Shown: in pieces, positions 26,481-35,274 of the stretch
Layout of the letters: every line of letters starts with the position of its first letter
Position numbering within the stretch: the stretch's first letter is position 1
Origin: Paenibacillus sp. yr247
GTDB lineage: Bacteria > Bacillota > Bacilli > Paenibacillales > NBRC-103111
DNA length: 64,000 nucleotides
Reading direction: 5' to 3'
Assembly (NCBI RefSeq): GCF_900103825.1
Contig: NZ_FNIF01000015.1
Location: 27,014 to 91,013, forward strand
Program-made: the position numbers and the translations under genes
Notes under the pieces: generated by a model
Database searches by the model: none
Seen by the model: only the letters and a program-made list of their open reading frames with translations
Told to the model about the DNA's origin: nothing

Positions 26481-28157
26481 TTACTGCGCATTAGCCTGCA
26501 TGTCCTGATTATCTATGCAGAGGGTGGTACCTGATTTAATCAGTGTCACTTTCTCGCTGCTGCAGGAAAGTGGCGTTTCCTCCTTAAATTCGATGCCGTA
26601 CGCTTTGAGCCGTTCCCGATTGGACCAGCTGTACGTAAATTCAGCTTTCACTGGCTGTGACACTGATTTCAACTGCGCCAACTGGCCTCGAAGCTCCTCG
26701 CTCATGGCCCATTGCTTGGTCGTGAATGAGCCGCTGACCAACAGCGTATTCGTGGCAAGCACGAAAGCCAGCGCGATGCCGACGCCGTTCAAGAGCCGGT
26801 ACTCTTTCAAGCAGAGGGCAAGAAAAACGCAAATTAACGGCACGGCCCAGAGCTGAGGCACATAACGCGCCCACCAAGCTGCCGGGTTAATGAAGGAGGA
26901 TCCTGCCAACACCGCAATGACCCCGATTGCGGCCAAGGTGATACCGGGACACCTTCGGAAGGAAAGCACCAGTACAATTAGGGCAAGAACCAGCGCACCA
27001 CTGAACAGAGGCCCGAATCCGGCCACCGCCACATCCGTTTCGGCAAATGCCGGAAGTTCTTTGGCGCTAATGATAAACGGCCATTGGAACTGCGTCGGTT
27101 TCTTATCCGTGCTGTTGCCCATGGGTTCGGCGAAATAAGAGGCTGCGACCTGCTCGAAGCGGTTCATCCGTTCCAGATTACGCGGTGTAAAGTTCTTCAC
27201 AACATCGATAGCATTTTCCCCGGCAAGCGGATAAAAAGGATGCCCGTCATGGAGCGTATTGGTTACGTATGGATTGTATCCGACAATAAGCACGCCGATC
27301 ATTCCTCCAAGAGCTGCAAGGCGAAACAATTGCTTCAATCTAGTAAACTGCTCACTCATGTAAAGAACAATAAGCAAACCTATGGTCAGCACACCCGCAT
27401 AACCAATCGCTGTGAATTTGATATTCATCATCATGATCATCGTTAGTGTATACATCGAAAGCAGAAGCCACCCTGAACGGGTATAAACCAAACACCCGAG
27501 GGCAATCAGACAAAGCAGCAGCGAACCCAGCAGTCCATCGACATAAAAAGTGAACGACTGGTAAATGCTGACTGGGTTAAGCGCGAGCAGCAACGCCACC
27601 ACCCAAGCAGTGACCCGGTTCTTAGGCCTCAAGGTAAGCAGCGCTGCCAAGCTAATCAGGAAGGAAGCCGCCATCACCAACAAGTTGATAACTTTGCTTT
27701 GCTCGAGTAAACCCGTTGCCTTATAGATGGAAGCCGCTGCTATTTCGGCCGCCTTCGCGTAATGGTTAATCCACATGCTATTTCCCGTCGGCTGAGAGAT
27801 TTCCTTATCGTAGATGGGATTCCATCCTTCAGCCAAATGAATGATCGCCTCTTGGTGATAAGCCTGCCCGTCATAGGACAAATCGTAGAAGTACCCGCAT
27901 AAAATAAAGCCGCAAATAAACAGCAAAGCGCTCAGTCCCACAGAAATGGCGAAAACCTTCACTTGCAGCTGCTCCACCAGCTTCTTCGACGCGATCCAAG
28001 AGAGCAAGACGGCCAATGCCGCTGCGAGCCAAAAATCTGCCTTTAACATCGGCACCCCGGCAAGAAACAACAGCGACGGTACCATAAAGGCGGCGACGAT
28101 GAGCGTCAGGAGCGTGATTCCGGTGACCAAACTAATAGATACCATTCGGTTTTTCAT
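26481..28157 (-). CDS. GT-C fold membrane glycosyltransferase (PMT/ArnT-like)
   Basis: 558 residues with about 11-12 membrane helices. The first outer loop after helix 2-3 holds YDLSYDGQAYHQEAI, with acidic residues (Asp92, Asp96) where GT-C enzymes have the catalytic aspartate. A hydrophilic outer C-terminal region follows the last helix. GT-C enzymes use polyprenyl-phosphate sugars on the outer membrane face. The donor here could be the polyprenyl-phospho-pentose implied by the UbiA and PAP2 genes upstream. The ATG at 28157 has GGGGAG upstream; the ATG at 28172 overlaps that site. Confidence 0.82.
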   Translation of the reverse strand: MKNRMVSISLVTGITLLTLIVAAFMVPSLLFLAGVPMLKADFWLAAALAVLLSWIASKKLVEQLQVKVFAISVGLSALLFICGFILCGYFYDLSYDGQAYHQEAIIHLAEGWNPIYDKEISQPTGNSMWINHYAKAAEIAAASIYKATGLLEQSKVINLLVMAASFLISLAALLTLRPKNRVTAWVVALLLALNPVSIYQSFTFYVDGLLGSLLLCLIALGCLVYTRSGWLLLSMYTLTMIMMMNIKFTAIGYAGVLTIGLLIVLYMSEQFTRLKQLFRLAALGGMIGVLIVGYNPYVTNTLHDGHPFYPLAGENAIDVVKNFTPRNLERMNRFEQVAASYFAEPMGNSTDKKPTQFQWPFIISAKELPAFAETDVAVAGFGPLFSGALVLALIVLVLSFRRCPGITLAAIGVIAVLAGSSFINPAAWWARYVPQLWAVPLICVFLALCLKEYRLLNGVGIALAFVLATNTLLVSGSFTTKQWAMSEELRGQLAQLKSVSQPVKAEFTYSWSNRERLKAYGIEFKEETPLSCSSEKVTLIKSGTTLCIDNQDMQANAQ

Positions 28158-28229
28158 AGAGCAACTCCCCATATCCGATAAATTCTGTATAGGAGACGCA
28201 GATAATCACGTCTCTAAAACAAACCTGAT

Positions 28230-28664
28230 TTAACCAAGCAGCTGTGAAGCGGTCCAGCCGAGCAGCGTACCGACTGCAAGTCCGCCAAACACCTCCAATC
28301 GGGTATGCCCCTGCCTTTCTCTCAGCCCTGCCTCATTAGTAGCGGCGATTTCGATCATCAACGCATTAATCCGTTTGGCGTTCTCCCCGACGGCACGTCG
28401 GATGCCCATCGCATCAATCATGACGATGTAGGTCACGGCGACGGCCAGACCGAACAGCGGAGTCCCCCAACCCTGATCGAAGCCGATCAGCATCGAGACC
28501 GAGGATACAATTGACGTATGTGTGCTCGGAAAACCGCCATTGCCAATCAGCTTCCGTGCCTCACTGCCGTGGCGCGCTCTGTTCACCACATACTTGAGCG
28601 TCCCTGACACGAGCCAGGCGATAAAAGGCAGAGCCGGATACAACAAGCCTGCACCTATTTGCAC
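28230..28664 (-). CDS. Divergent PAP2-family phosphatase (DUF212, YuiD-like)
   Basis: 144 residues with three to four helices. Signature segments are GGFPSTHTSIVSSV, IDAMGIRRAVGENAKRIN and RERQGHTRLEVFGG. These match divergent PAP2 proteins, membrane phosphatases with an altered acid-phosphatase motif. Next to a DPPR-synthase-like gene, an obvious role is removing the 5-phosphate of polyprenyl-phosphoryl-phosphoribose, as Rv3807c is thought to do in mycobacteria. The start is GTG; the one at 28664 fits the AAAGGGGG spacing better than that at 28670. Confidence 0.82.
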   Translation of the reverse strand: MQIGAGLLYPALPFIAWLVSGTLKYVVNRARHGSEARKLIGNGGFPSTHTSIVSSVSMLIGFDQGWGTPLFGLAVAVTYIVMIDAMGIRRAVGENAKRINALMIEIAATNEAGLRERQGHTRLEVFGGLAVGTLLGWTASQLLG

Positions 28665-28682
28665 ATTCACTCCCCCTTTCCC

Positions 28683-29036
28683 TTATGCTCGCGCAATGAG
28701 CAGCACGCCGAAAGAGATGAAGGCGGCGCCGAACCATTTTTGCATCGATAAAGATTCCTGGAACAAATAAAATCCGAGCAGCATGACGAGAATATAGCCC
28801 ATGCTGACCATTGGATATGCGGTGCTGAGCGGGAATTTCTTGAGAGCAAACAACCAGAACACCGAACTTAAACCATAGCACGCCAGCCCTGCCGCAATGG
28901 GCCACGAAGCTGCCATATTGGACCAGGACAGCAATCCGGCACCCGCCGGTTTAGGTAAACTGACGCCCCACTTCATTAGTACCTGCCCCGCAGCGCCAAG
29001 CAGTACGGAAACGATTAGCCATAAATAATGGATCAC
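28683..29036 (-). CDS. Small EamA/SMR-type membrane transporter (ArnE-like flippase candidate)
   Basis: 117 residues with four helices. The first carries the LLGAAGQVLMKWGV pattern of the DMT/SMR group, and the end reads YILVMLLGFYLFQESLS followed by a closing helix. Proteins of this size and type include ArnE/ArnF, which flip undecaprenyl-phosphate-aminoarabinose. Lying between the UbiA gene and the phosphatase and GT-C genes, it is well placed to flip a polyprenyl-phosphate sugar to the outer leaflet. The start is GTG with GGAGGG upstream. A multidrug exporter is the alternative. Confidence 0.8.
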   Translation of the reverse strand: MIHYLWLIVSVLLGAAGQVLMKWGVSLPKPAGAGLLSWSNMAASWPIAAGLACYGLSSVFWLFALKKFPLSTAYPMVSMGYILVMLLGFYLFQESLSMQKWFGAAFISFGVLLIARA

Positions 29037-29105
29037 GCAGGTTCTCCCTCCTTAAAGCTTTCCGGAGGAAAGCTATCTTCGTAAGCATAAGCTGGTCTAT
29101 CTTCT

Positions 29106-30020
29106 TTATTTATCTAAAAACAGTAGAATACAGACGACGGAACACCCGTACAACACTACCGTCATCAAAATATGCTTATCCTCAAGCAGCAGCTTTTCCG
29201 GGCGGCCGCCCTTTCCTTCCATATGAATCAGATACAAGTATCGGAACACGCCGTACAGCACGAAGATCAGCGTCCACATCAGTTGGATCGTGTGCCCCGA
29301 GGTAAAGGTGAACAGCGCATAGCTCATAATCGTCGCCGTCGTCACAATCCCCGACATTTGGTTCAGCATCTCCATCGAATACGACTCCAGCACTTTGCGG
29401 TGCGAACCCGAGCCACTCTGCATCAGGGCCAGCTCGTGCCTACGTTTGCCGATCGCTAGGAACAAGGCCAGCAGCATCGTACAAAACAGGAACCATGGCG
29501 TTAGCGGCACACCAATTACAAGACCTCCGCCCACCGCGCGAAGCACAAATCCAGAGGCCACGATGAGCAGGTCGATAATAACGACATGCTTCAGCCGTAA
29601 GGAATACAGCACATTCAAGCAAAAATAAGTGGATAGCACAAAACCGAAAGCAAACTGGAAGCGGAACGCCAGCACCAGGCAGGACGTCAGCAGAACGAAG
29701 CCGAAAAGCAGCGCCGTCTGCGGATGAATCGCGCCGGAGGCAAGCGGCCGGTTCTTTTTATCCGGATGCATCCGATCTCTTTCACGGTCTACGTAATCGT
29801 TCAGCACATACACGGAGCTGGAGACGAGACAGAACAAGACAAAGCCGACCAAGGCTTGACCAAGCATGTTCATATCCGCTTGTTGAATGGAAAAGATCAA
29901 GGCAGCAAATACGAGCAAATTTTTCGTCCACTGCCGGGGCCGCATCAAGGCTAAATAGCGGATAGGAACCGAACGGCTTCCCCAGCCTTCCAGCTTGAGG
30001 TGCGCTTTGGTTTGGGACAT
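29106..30020 (-). CDS. UbiA-family prenyl-phosphate phosphoribosyltransferase (DPPR synthase-like)
   Basis: 304 residues, about nine membrane helices. The family-specific N-terminus MRPRQWTKNLLVF and the first Asp-rich motif NDYVDRERDRMHPDKKNRPL match decaprenyl-phosphate phosphoribosyltransferase (Rv3806c type) rather than quinone or heme prenyltransferases. YSLRLKHVVIIDLLIVASG and GKRRHEL follow as expected. The reaction would be polyprenyl-phosphate plus PRPP giving polyprenyl-phosphoryl-5-phosphoribose. The ATG at 30020 has AAGGAGG 7 nt upstream. It is the first gene of the left operon, behind a promoter covered by SinR-like boxes. The DprE1/DprE2 epimerase genes that turn ribose into arabinose in mycobacteria are not seen in this window. 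Confidence 0.87.
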   Translation of the reverse strand: MSQTKAHLKLEGWGSRSVPIRYLALMRPRQWTKNLLVFAALIFSIQQADMNMLGQALVGFVLFCLVSSSVYVLNDYVDRERDRMHPDKKNRPLASGAIHPQTALLFGFVLLTSCLVLAFRFQFAFGFVLSTYFCLNVLYSLRLKHVVIIDLLIVASGFVLRAVGGGLVIGVPLTPWFLFCTMLLALFLAIGKRRHELALMQSGSGSHRKVLESYSMEMLNQMSGIVTTATIMSYALFTFTSGHTIQLMWTLIFVLYGVFRYLYLIHMEGKGGRPEKLLLEDKHILMTVVLYGCSVVCILLFLDK

Positions 30021-30094
30021 GACCAAACCTCCTTATTCATGATTTAGGAGCGCTTAAAGTCTGGAAATTACAAGACTCCACCGCTTCTCGATCC

Positions 30095-30264
30095 ATTATA
30101 ACGAACGTTATATTCTTAATAAAGAACTACATTCGGTTGAATTTTGGCGCATAAGGGCGTAAATTCACGTATTTTGTTCTTTAAAACGAAATAATCCGAC
30201 TTACCCGATTTTTATTTTGGCGTTTTTTGCGTTATACTTCAATTATCCGTTCGTTATAATGAAC
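30095..30264. promoter_or_regulatory. Divergent promoter region with four SinR-like boxes
   Basis: Between ubiA and the sinR-like gene lie four copies of GTTCKTTAWWA: 30096-30106 (minus), 30117-30127 (minus), 30176-30186 (plus) and 30249-30259 (plus). A TATAAT -10 for the left operon (30095-30100, minus) and one for the right operon (30255-30260, plus) each fall within the outermost boxes, so binding would block both promoters. The 30249-30264 site extends to a GTTC...GAAC palindrome. The Bacillus SinR consensus is GTTCTYT; two of the four contain it exactly (GTTCTTT). Confidence 0.72.
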
Positions 30265-30326
30265 AATCTGTCGAACGGCACAACTAGGCTCTACGCGAGA
30301 AAATGACAACAAAGGACCGATGGATC

Positions 30327-30674
30327 ATGTTGGGAAAGCGAGTGAGGAAGCTTCGCATGGAACGGGGGTTATCACTCTCAGAGCTGGCGGAGGCCGCTGG
30401 TGTTGCCAAGTCTTACTTGAGCACCATCGAACGGGACATTCATTCGAATCCGTCCGTCCACGTGTTGGACAAAATTGCGGTCGCGCTGAATGTTTCTCTG
30501 AATCAGCTGGTTCAACCGGATACGTCGGAACTGAAGCCGGATCCCTCGGTGGTACAGGAGTGGTATAACCTGTTCCAAGATGCGCTCAGCTGCGGCATCA
30601 GCCTGAAAGAATTGAAAAGCATCATTGAATTTAGAAAATGGCAAGTCGGCCAAAGTGAAAATGAGGAGGAGTAA
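30327..30674 (+). CDS. SinR-like regulator (second copy), start of right operon
   Basis: 115 residues from the ATG at 30327 (AAAGGA upstream; an ATG at 30303 has no ribosome site). Residues 1-60 form a SinR-type HTH: GKRVRKLRMERGLSLSELA, GVAKSYLSTIERDIHSNPS. Residues 75-108 (EWYNLFQDALSCGISLKELK) form the SinI/SinR hook domain through which SinR forms tetramers and is bound by SinI. It shares its stop region with glmS (2 bp gap). It probably regulates its own operon through the boxes at 30096-30259 and may form mixed complexes with the SinR encoded at 38409-38744. Confidence 0.87.
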   Translation: MLGKRVRKLRMERGLSLSELAEAAGVAKSYLSTIERDIHSNPSVHVLDKIAVALNVSLNQLVQPDTSELKPDPSVVQEWYNLFQDALSCGISLKELKSIIEFRKWQVGQSENEEE

Positions 30675-30676
30675 GT

Positions 30677-32503
30677 ATGTGCGGAATTGTCGGCTATATC
30701 GGCAAACGAGATTCACAGAACATTTTATTGGAAGGCTTGAAAAAACTGGAGTACCGCGGATACGATTCCGCTGGGGTGGCAATTCACACAAACGCAGGGC
30801 TTGAACTCCGCAAATCGAAAGGCAGGATTAGTGAACTGGAAACTCGACTAGAGGCGCAGCCGCTTGCGGGGTTCGCCGGCATCGGTCATACCCGTTGGGC
30901 AACCCACGGGAAGCCTTCGGATGCCAATTCCCATCCACATGCGGATAATGACATGAAAATCTCGGTTGTACATAACGGTATTATAGAGAATCACTTGCAG
31001 TTAAAGGAAGAGCTTGAACAGCTCGGTTACCAGTTCTTATCCGAAACCGACACCGAAGTTATCTCTCATCTGATTTCTCATCATTATGAAGGAAATATAA
31101 CCGACGCCGTTCGGATGGCAGTCAGCCAGGTGCGGGGCGCCTACGCCATCGCGGTGCTGTCCGAGCACGAACCGGACAAGCTGGTAGCGGTCCGCTCAGC
31201 AAGCCCGCTCATTATCGGGGTCGGTGAAGGTGAAAATTTCATCGGTTCTGATATTCCTGCCATTTTGGAACACACGCGCGATGTCTATATTTTGAATGAT
31301 GGCGAGATGGCTGTGCTGACCAAAGACGGGGTTGAATTAATGACGCTCGAAGGTAATTTCATCGCCAGGGAGATGTTCCGGATCGATTGGGATCTCATGA
31401 CGGCGGAGAAGAACGGGTACGACACCTTCATGCTCAAAGAAATTCACGAACAGCCGCGTGCTTACCTAGATACGATGCGCGGAAGGATCGACGAGGGGAA
31501 AAGCATCCTTCTTACCGGCGTCGGTCTCTCTGCAGTGGAAATCCGCGGACTGACGCAGATTCATATGGTCGCCTGCGGAACGGCTTACCATGCGGCTCTC
31601 ATCGGTAAAACCGTCATCGAACGCCTGACCCGCATTCCGGTCGAAGTCGATCTTGCTTCCGAGTACCGATACCGGATGCCTGTGATCCATAAAAACACAC
31701 TCGTCATCGTCGTCAGCCAATCGGGAGAAACCGCTGATACCCTAGCCGCCCTGCGCGAAGCCAAACAATGGGGCGCACACGTCATGGCCATCACGAATGT
31801 GATTGGCAGCTCAGTGGCCCGCGAAGCAGACGATGTCCTGTTCACGCAGGCAGGCCCCGAGATCGCGGTCGCTTCAACCAAAGCTTATAGTTCACAGCTG
31901 ATAGCCTTCTATTTACTCGGTATGTTCATGGCCCAGTCTTTGGAGACTTTGGACCAAAAGGCTCTTAGTGAGCTGATTGCTAATTTGGAACGGTTGCCAT
32001 CTCAACTGGAAGACATGCTGAAAGACTTGGATCAGATCCAACTCCTCGCCGAGCTGATTTCCAATCAGAATCACTTGTTCTTTATCGGCCGCGGACTTGA
32101 CTACAGCTTGGCGATGGAAGCATCACTTAAACTGAAGGAAATCTCCTATATTCATTCTGAGGCCTATGCCGCTGGCGAACTGAAGCACGGTTCTTTAGCG
32201 CTGATAGAAGAAGGTACCCCTGTCATTGCACTCGCAACTCAGGAGCTGCTGATGGACAAGACTGTAAGCAATATCAAGGAAGTCAAAGCAAGAGGTGCTT
32301 ACGTGATCGCGCTGGCTATGGAAGGCAATACAGAACTGGAAAAGACCGCAGACCAAGTAATCTACGTGCCGCGTACCATTTCTCTGTTTACGCCCGCCCT
32401 TGCTGTTGCTCCGCTGCAGCTGCTTGCTTACTACACAGCTTCAATTCGGGGTAATGACGTTGACAAACCGCGAAACTTGGCCAAAAGCGTAACCGTCGAG
32501 TAG
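30677..32503 (+). CDS. glmS: Glutamine--fructose-6-phosphate aminotransferase
   Basis: 608 residues, full length. N-terminal class II amidotransferase with nucleophile Cys2 (CGIVGYIGKRDSQ) and GIGHTRWATHGKPS; C-terminal double SIS isomerase domain with VACGTAYHAALIGK, SQSGETADTL and the final AKSVTVE tail. It makes glucosamine-6-phosphate. The gene starts 2 bp after the regulator gene, so there is no room for a glmS ribozyme, the usual feedback control of the Bacillus housekeeping copy. This suggests a dedicated second glmS that feeds glycan synthesis. GAGGAG precedes the ATG. Confidence 0.95.
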   Translation: MCGIVGYIGKRDSQNILLEGLKKLEYRGYDSAGVAIHTNAGLELRKSKGRISELETRLEAQPLAGFAGIGHTRWATHGKPSDANSHPHADNDMKISVVHNGIIENHLQLKEELEQLGYQFLSETDTEVISHLISHHYEGNITDAVRMAVSQVRGAYAIAVLSEHEPDKLVAVRSASPLIIGVGEGENFIGSDIPAILEHTRDVYILNDGEMAVLTKDGVELMTLEGNFIAREMFRIDWDLMTAEKNGYDTFMLKEIHEQPRAYLDTMRGRIDEGKSILLTGVGLSAVEIRGLTQIHMVACGTAYHAALIGKTVIERLTRIPVEVDLASEYRYRMPVIHKNTLVIVVSQSGETADTLAALREAKQWGAHVMAITNVIGSSVAREADDVLFTQAGPEIAVASTKAYSSQLIAFYLLGMFMAQSLETLDQKALSELIANLERLPSQLEDMLKDLDQIQLLAELISNQNHLFFIGRGLDYSLAMEASLKLKEISYIHSEAYAAGELKHGSLALIEEGTPVIALATQELLMDKTVSNIKEVKARGAYVIALAMEGNTELEKTADQVIYVPRTISLFTPALAVAPLQLLAYYTASIRGNDVDKPRNLAKSVTVE

Positions 32504-32551
32504 CCAAACAAGCACAGATAGAGAGTAAGTAAGGTTAGGAGGAGAAACCGA

Positions 32552-33748
32552 ATGTGGATGGAGCCTTTGGACCAGGCCGCCTCTGTGTTGAGCGCTTTGA
32601 GCTTAACGATCGCCAGCGGTTTTACCGCGCTATTCCTATTGCGAGCTCGACACGGGGCCATCGAAAAACAAACGAAGCAAAGCCTGGAGAAGCATCAAGA
32701 TTACTTTACCTACCTCAGTACTAACATTGACAGTGCAGATGCGCTGCTCCCGCCGCCTGGCCTTTTGAACCCCATAGAGCTAAAAGCGATTCAATCGAAG
32801 CTGCTAGAGTGGATCGAAACAATCGGCGGAGAGTATCGAGGCAAGCTAACAGCCCTCTGCCGGGATTTGGGACTTGTGGAGCTGGAAACTCAGCGGCTTC
32901 GCAGCCGTAGACACGGGGTTCGCTTGGAAGCTGCCTATCATCTGGGGATTATGCGGGCAGCCGAATGTACAAGTGACCTGCTGAAGCTTCTGGAACGAGA
33001 AGGCAGCGAATCGACCGCGTTCGTCATCGGACGCGCCGCTGCCAAGTGTGCTGAAACGCGCGAGGATTTACACCGCTTGATTCAGCTGCTTACTGAATAT
33101 CATCCCGAGGCTCATCAGCTTATTGCTGATACCATCGCTTCTTCTTCTTTGGATCCAGCTCCGCTCTTTGCCGAGCTGCTCCACGAAGAAAATAATGAAG
33201 CTCTGCTCACAGTGGCTTTGATCAGCCTTTCCGGACGAAACGAACCGGAAGTTTATAGCCTACTTGACCGTTTAATCTTGTCCGATCATAAAGAAATCCG
33301 AATCAAAGCAGCAAAAATTTTACTGCAGTACACCCACCTGCTGCCGCTTGAGCGGATCGGCGAGCTAATTCGCCATCCGGATTGGGAAATCCGCTCGGTT
33401 GCGGTCAAAGCCGTCGGTGAGCAGCAGCTGGACTTTTATCTTGAAGCTCTGACCAAATGTATGGCAGATGAGGAATGGTGGGTTCGCTATTACAGTGCCA
33501 AAGGCTTATCGCAGCTCGGATTTGCCGGTTTTGAGGCGCTATGCGAGGCAGCATGCAGTTCCGATAACAACGCTTCCCGCGAGTCCGCCTGGGAGGCTGT
33601 GCAAGAGGAGCTGGACCGAGCTGAGATATCTGCTTCGCAGGGATTGCAGCAAATTCCTCACTACAATGGACTGAATGTCATTTTCCGGCGCATATTGGGT
33701 GAACCCGGCACAGATCGGCATACCAATAAGACCCGGATCAGCTTGTAG
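32552..33748 (+). CDS. Membrane-anchored HEAT-repeat protein
   Basis: 398 residues. One N-terminal membrane helix (about 9-31), a charged helical linker, then HEAT-like repeats from about 115 to 370. Clear repeat edges are GVRLEAAYHLGIM, EIRIKAAKILL, EIRSVAVKAVGE and WVRYYSAKGLSQLG. HEAT solenoids are protein-binding scaffolds. The stop is 13 bp before the GT2 start, so it probably forms a complex with the GT2 synthase at the membrane. AGGAGG precedes the ATG. No enzyme motif is visible. Confidence 0.82.
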   Translation: MWMEPLDQAASVLSALSLTIASGFTALFLLRARHGAIEKQTKQSLEKHQDYFTYLSTNIDSADALLPPPGLLNPIELKAIQSKLLEWIETIGGEYRGKLTALCRDLGLVELETQRLRSRRHGVRLEAAYHLGIMRAAECTSDLLKLLEREGSESTAFVIGRAAAKCAETREDLHRLIQLLTEYHPEAHQLIADTIASSSLDPAPLFAELLHEENNEALLTVALISLSGRNEPEVYSLLDRLILSDHKEIRIKAAKILLQYTHLLPLERIGELIRHPDWEIRSVAVKAVGEQQLDFYLEALTKCMADEEWWVRYYSAKGLSQLGFAGFEALCEAACSSDNNASRESAWEAVQEELDRAEISASQGLQQIPHYNGLNVIFRRILGEPGTDRHTNKTRISL

Positions 33749-33761
33749 AAAGGGGAACCGG

Positions 33762-35228
33762 ATGAGAGCATTTTTACTGAACTACGGAATCGTTGCCACT
33801 TATCTGATTATCGGATCAAGTCTACTGTATCTATTCATTCTGGCAGTATCCCATCAAAGGATGCTGTCCATTGTCAAAAGCACTATGAACTCGCGCTTCC
33901 GGGAATTAGCGGGCTCTGAATATGTTCCGCCCGTTTCGATTCTGGTCCCCTCCTATAATGAGGAGTTGACCATCATTGAAAGTGTGCATTCCTTAATGAC
34001 GCTTGAATTTCCGGGATATGAAGTCGTCGTCATCAATGACGGATCGGCCGATCGGACGCTTCAAGTGCTGCTGGAAACATTTGACCTGAAGCCGTGCCGT
34101 CTGAGCGGATTCCGTCCTTTGGTGAAGTCAAAAGCAATCCGTAACGTATATAAAAACCCCCTCTATCCCCGACTGGTCGTTATCGATAAGGCGAATGGCG
34201 GTAAAGCGGATGCTTTGAATGCCGGAATCAACGCGGCCAAATATCCACTGGTTGCCACAATCGATGCCGACAGCCTTCTGGAAAAGGACGCTTTAATCCG
34301 TTTGGTCAACGTCTATATGGAAAATCCCGAACAGCATATTGCCATAGGAGGCAATGTACGCATCGCGAACGGAAGTTCCATCGAAGACGGCCGCGTGCTG
34401 TCGGTCCGGTTATCGAAGAAATGGCTTCCCGCCATGCAATATGTCGAGTATGTGAAAGCCTTCCTCGGCGGCCGCATCGGTTGGAGCGCCATGAACGGAC
34501 TCCTTATCGTGTCCGGGGCTTTCGGCCTGTTCCGTAAGGATTACTTGGTCAAGGTGGGAGGCTACGAAGAAGAATGTCCTGGTGAGGACATGAACATTGT
34601 AATGAAGCTCCACAAATATATGCTTGACCGCAATTTGCCCTATCGGATCGTGTTTTGCCCGGATGCTGTCTGCTGGACGCAGGCGCCCGATACGCTTCAA
34701 GTTCTCGGCGCCCAGCGCCGCCGCTGGATTCGCGGCAGTTTGTGGAATGTAAGCCGGTTTCGCGCGATGCTGTTCATTCCGAAGTATAAAGTGATCGGCT
34801 GGCTGGCCCTTCCCTACACCATTTTATACGAAATTTTAAGTCCTTTTGTCCGGCTTTCCGGTTTGGCGACATTGGTCGGATATGTTCTGTTGGATATGAC
34901 ACAGCTGCCGATTCTGCTAATCTTCCTACTGGTCAATCTGCTCATTGGCATGGTCTTTACGTGCGGGTCACTGTTGATTGAAGCAATTGCTTTCCGTCGC
35001 CCCACTCGTACGTACGACCTACTGCGCATTATCGGCTTATCGGTAGTGATGACGGTCGGCTACGATCAGATCAATGCACTCTGGAAGCTGCTTGGGCAGT
35101 GGGATTACCTCCGCCGCAACAATGCTTGGGGCAACATGGTGCGCCGCAGCTGGCAGGACGAAGCGGCGAATCCAGGTAAATCCCCTTCCTCGCATACGAA
35201 GAGTACCAAAGCAGCACAGGCCATCTAA
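33762..35228 (+). CDS. Processive GT2 polysaccharide synthase
   Basis: 488 residues from the ATG at 33762 with AAAGGGG upstream. N-terminal helix (about 8-28), a cytoplasmic GT-A domain (about 55-330) and four or so C-terminal helices. Catalytic features are VPSYNEE, NDGS (92-95), DAD (168-170), GED (274-276) and the processivity motif QRRRW (318-322). This is the set found in PgaC/IcaA, hyaluronan and cellulose synthases. With glmS in the operon and glmM/glmU nearby, UDP-GlcNAc is the likeliest donor, so a PNAG-like or GlcNAc-containing polymer is suggested. A PgaB/IcaB deacetylase and an IcaD partner are not seen; the HEAT protein may replace the latter. Confidence 0.88.
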   Translation: MRAFLLNYGIVATYLIIGSSLLYLFILAVSHQRMLSIVKSTMNSRFRELAGSEYVPPVSILVPSYNEELTIIESVHSLMTLEFPGYEVVVINDGSADRTLQVLLETFDLKPCRLSGFRPLVKSKAIRNVYKNPLYPRLVVIDKANGGKADALNAGINAAKYPLVATIDADSLLEKDALIRLVNVYMENPEQHIAIGGNVRIANGSSIEDGRVLSVRLSKKWLPAMQYVEYVKAFLGGRIGWSAMNGLLIVSGAFGLFRKDYLVKVGGYEEECPGEDMNIVMKLHKYMLDRNLPYRIVFCPDAVCWTQAPDTLQVLGAQRRRWIRGSLWNVSRFRAMLFIPKYKVIGWLALPYTILYEILSPFVRLSGLATLVGYVLLDMTQLPILLIFLLVNLLIGMVFTCGSLLIEAIAFRRPTRTYDLLRIIGLSVVMTVGYDQINALWKLLGQWDYLRRNNAWGNMVRRSWQDEAANPGKSPSSHTKSTKAAQAI

Positions 35229-35274
35229 AAGACGGCCACAACCCTATATGAAATAGAAATGGAGTGAAAGAACC

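Noticed and set aside
30600-30680. glmS ribozyme upstream of glmS
   Set aside because: Only 2 bp separate glmS from the preceding coding sequence, and no ribozyme-like structure can fit.
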